Shown here: piece by piece, positions 63,860 to 64,000 of the stretch | Numbering within the stretch: position 1 is the stretch's first letter | How the letters are laid out: each line of letters opens with the position of its first letter | Source of the DNA: Dehalobacter sp. DCA | GTDB lineage: Bacteria; Bacillota; Desulfitobacteriia; Desulfitobacteriales; Syntrophobotulaceae | Direction of reading: 5' to 3' | DNA length: 64,000 bases | Assembly (NCBI RefSeq): GCF_000305775.1 | Contig: NC_018866.1 | Coordinates: 1,612,001 to 1,676,000 of the forward strand | Notes under the pieces: generated by a model | The model's database searches: none | What the model was told of the DNA's origin: nothing | What the model saw: the letters and a program-made list of their open reading frames with translations, nothing else | Translations under genes and position numbers: made by a program

Positions 63860-64000
63860 TTATTCAAAAAAACGTTCGACTTCAAAACGCCAGAGCTCGA
63901 CTTCCTCCTCCGAATCAATACCAGCTTTCTGTTTGGCTATTACGACCTGTTCCTCAACCGTATCAATCCCTTCAAGATGAGGCAGCAACAACCCGACCTT
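63860..64000 (-). CDS. AMMECR1-domain protein (AmmeMemoRadiSam system protein A), partial
   Basis: Only the C-terminal 46 residues lie in the window; the rest continues past 64000. The end reads KVGLLLPHLEGIDTVEEQ and later LWRFEVERFFE, the typical AMMECR1 C-terminus. It stops 12 bp before the radical SAM gene, so the two are surely in one operon. The third partner (MEMO1) may be fused to it or lie outside. Confidence 0.85.
   Translation of the reverse strand, partial: KVGLLLPHLEGIDTVEEQVVIAKQKAGIDSEEEVELWRFEVERFFE

Overview
The window looks like a chromosome segment of a strictly anaerobic, low-to-mid GC Firmicute of the Peptococcaceae type (Desulfitobacterium/Dehalobacter-like). The reasons are an NAD-linked formate dehydrogenase with in-frame selenocysteine, a Rex-linked trimeric [FeFe]-hydrogenase, MurT/GatD, an EndoAI/EndoA-type toxin-antitoxin pair, sigma-54, AGGAGG-type ribosome binding sites and TTGACA/TATAAT promoters. 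The genus is inferred from overall gene character, not from a marker gene. I saw no rRNA, tRNA, CRISPR array or prophage.

Layout. 1-2958: a sulfane-sulfur enzyme (CoA-disulfide reductase fused to rhodanese, TusA and DsrE-like domains) behind an ArsR regulator with a visible operator. 3082-6194: degV, then a FabT-like MarR gene that is broken twice, by a frameshift and by an IS4-type element inserted exactly at its start codon; its old promoter and operators survive on the far side of the element. 6331-9124: two tiny membrane proteins, a cytoplasmic trypsin-like protease and a NYN-domain nuclease. 9238-15232: formate dehydrogenase operon (fcl, nuoE-like, nuoF-like, selenoprotein fdhA), transcribed leftward. 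15233-15577: a gene-free, AT-rich stretch with three perfect DnaA boxes. 15578-19822: the tRNA t6A genes tsaD, tsaB and tsaE with rimI, plus an amidohydrolase. 20025-25347: tex, a 52-bp perfect palindrome, mazEF (ndoAI/ndoA), and gatD/murT. 25599-31872: a gamma-carbonic anhydrase and a seven-gene molybdenum cofactor operon behind a structured leader. 32376-36840: rex, a Rex-type operator and hydCBA. 37131-43114: rpoN, an HD phosphohydrolase, an ArsR/NifX-like pair, and a large PEP-synthase-like fusion. 43368-51057: gltD, gltB and gdhA. 51205-58002: alr, nnr, acpS, a LytS-type kinase, a BusR-like regulator and, divergently, glutamate 2,3-aminomutase. 58075-62851: a YhcC-like radical SAM protein, amtB with an attenuator-like leader, and an intact IS1182-type element just upstream of the amtB promoter. 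62894-64000: two genes of the AmmeMemoRadiSam set, the last cut by the window edge.

How the genes fit together. Three themes recur. (1) Redox disposal of C1 and hydrogen: formate dehydrogenase and hydrogenase share NuoE/NuoF-like diaphorase partners. The molybdenum cofactor operon supplies the pterin cofactor of FdhA, and Rex can tie hydrogenase expression to NADH/NAD. (2) Nitrogen and osmotic balance: AmtB, GltBD and GdhA make glutamate. Glutamate 2,3-aminomutase can turn it into the compatible solute beta-glutamate, next to a regulator with the architecture of the c-di-AMP sensor BusR. (3) Genome plasticity: two complete insertion sequences with clear ends, one destroying a regulator and one landing 17 bp from a -35 box, plus a perfect REP-like palindrome.

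The points most worth a second look are the FabT-like gene separated from its promoter with its ATG inside the target duplication, the moeA leader, the DnaA-box cluster, the BusR-like/aminomutase pair, the PEP-synthase-like fusion with a degenerate RecA/KaiC domain, and the amtB attenuator.
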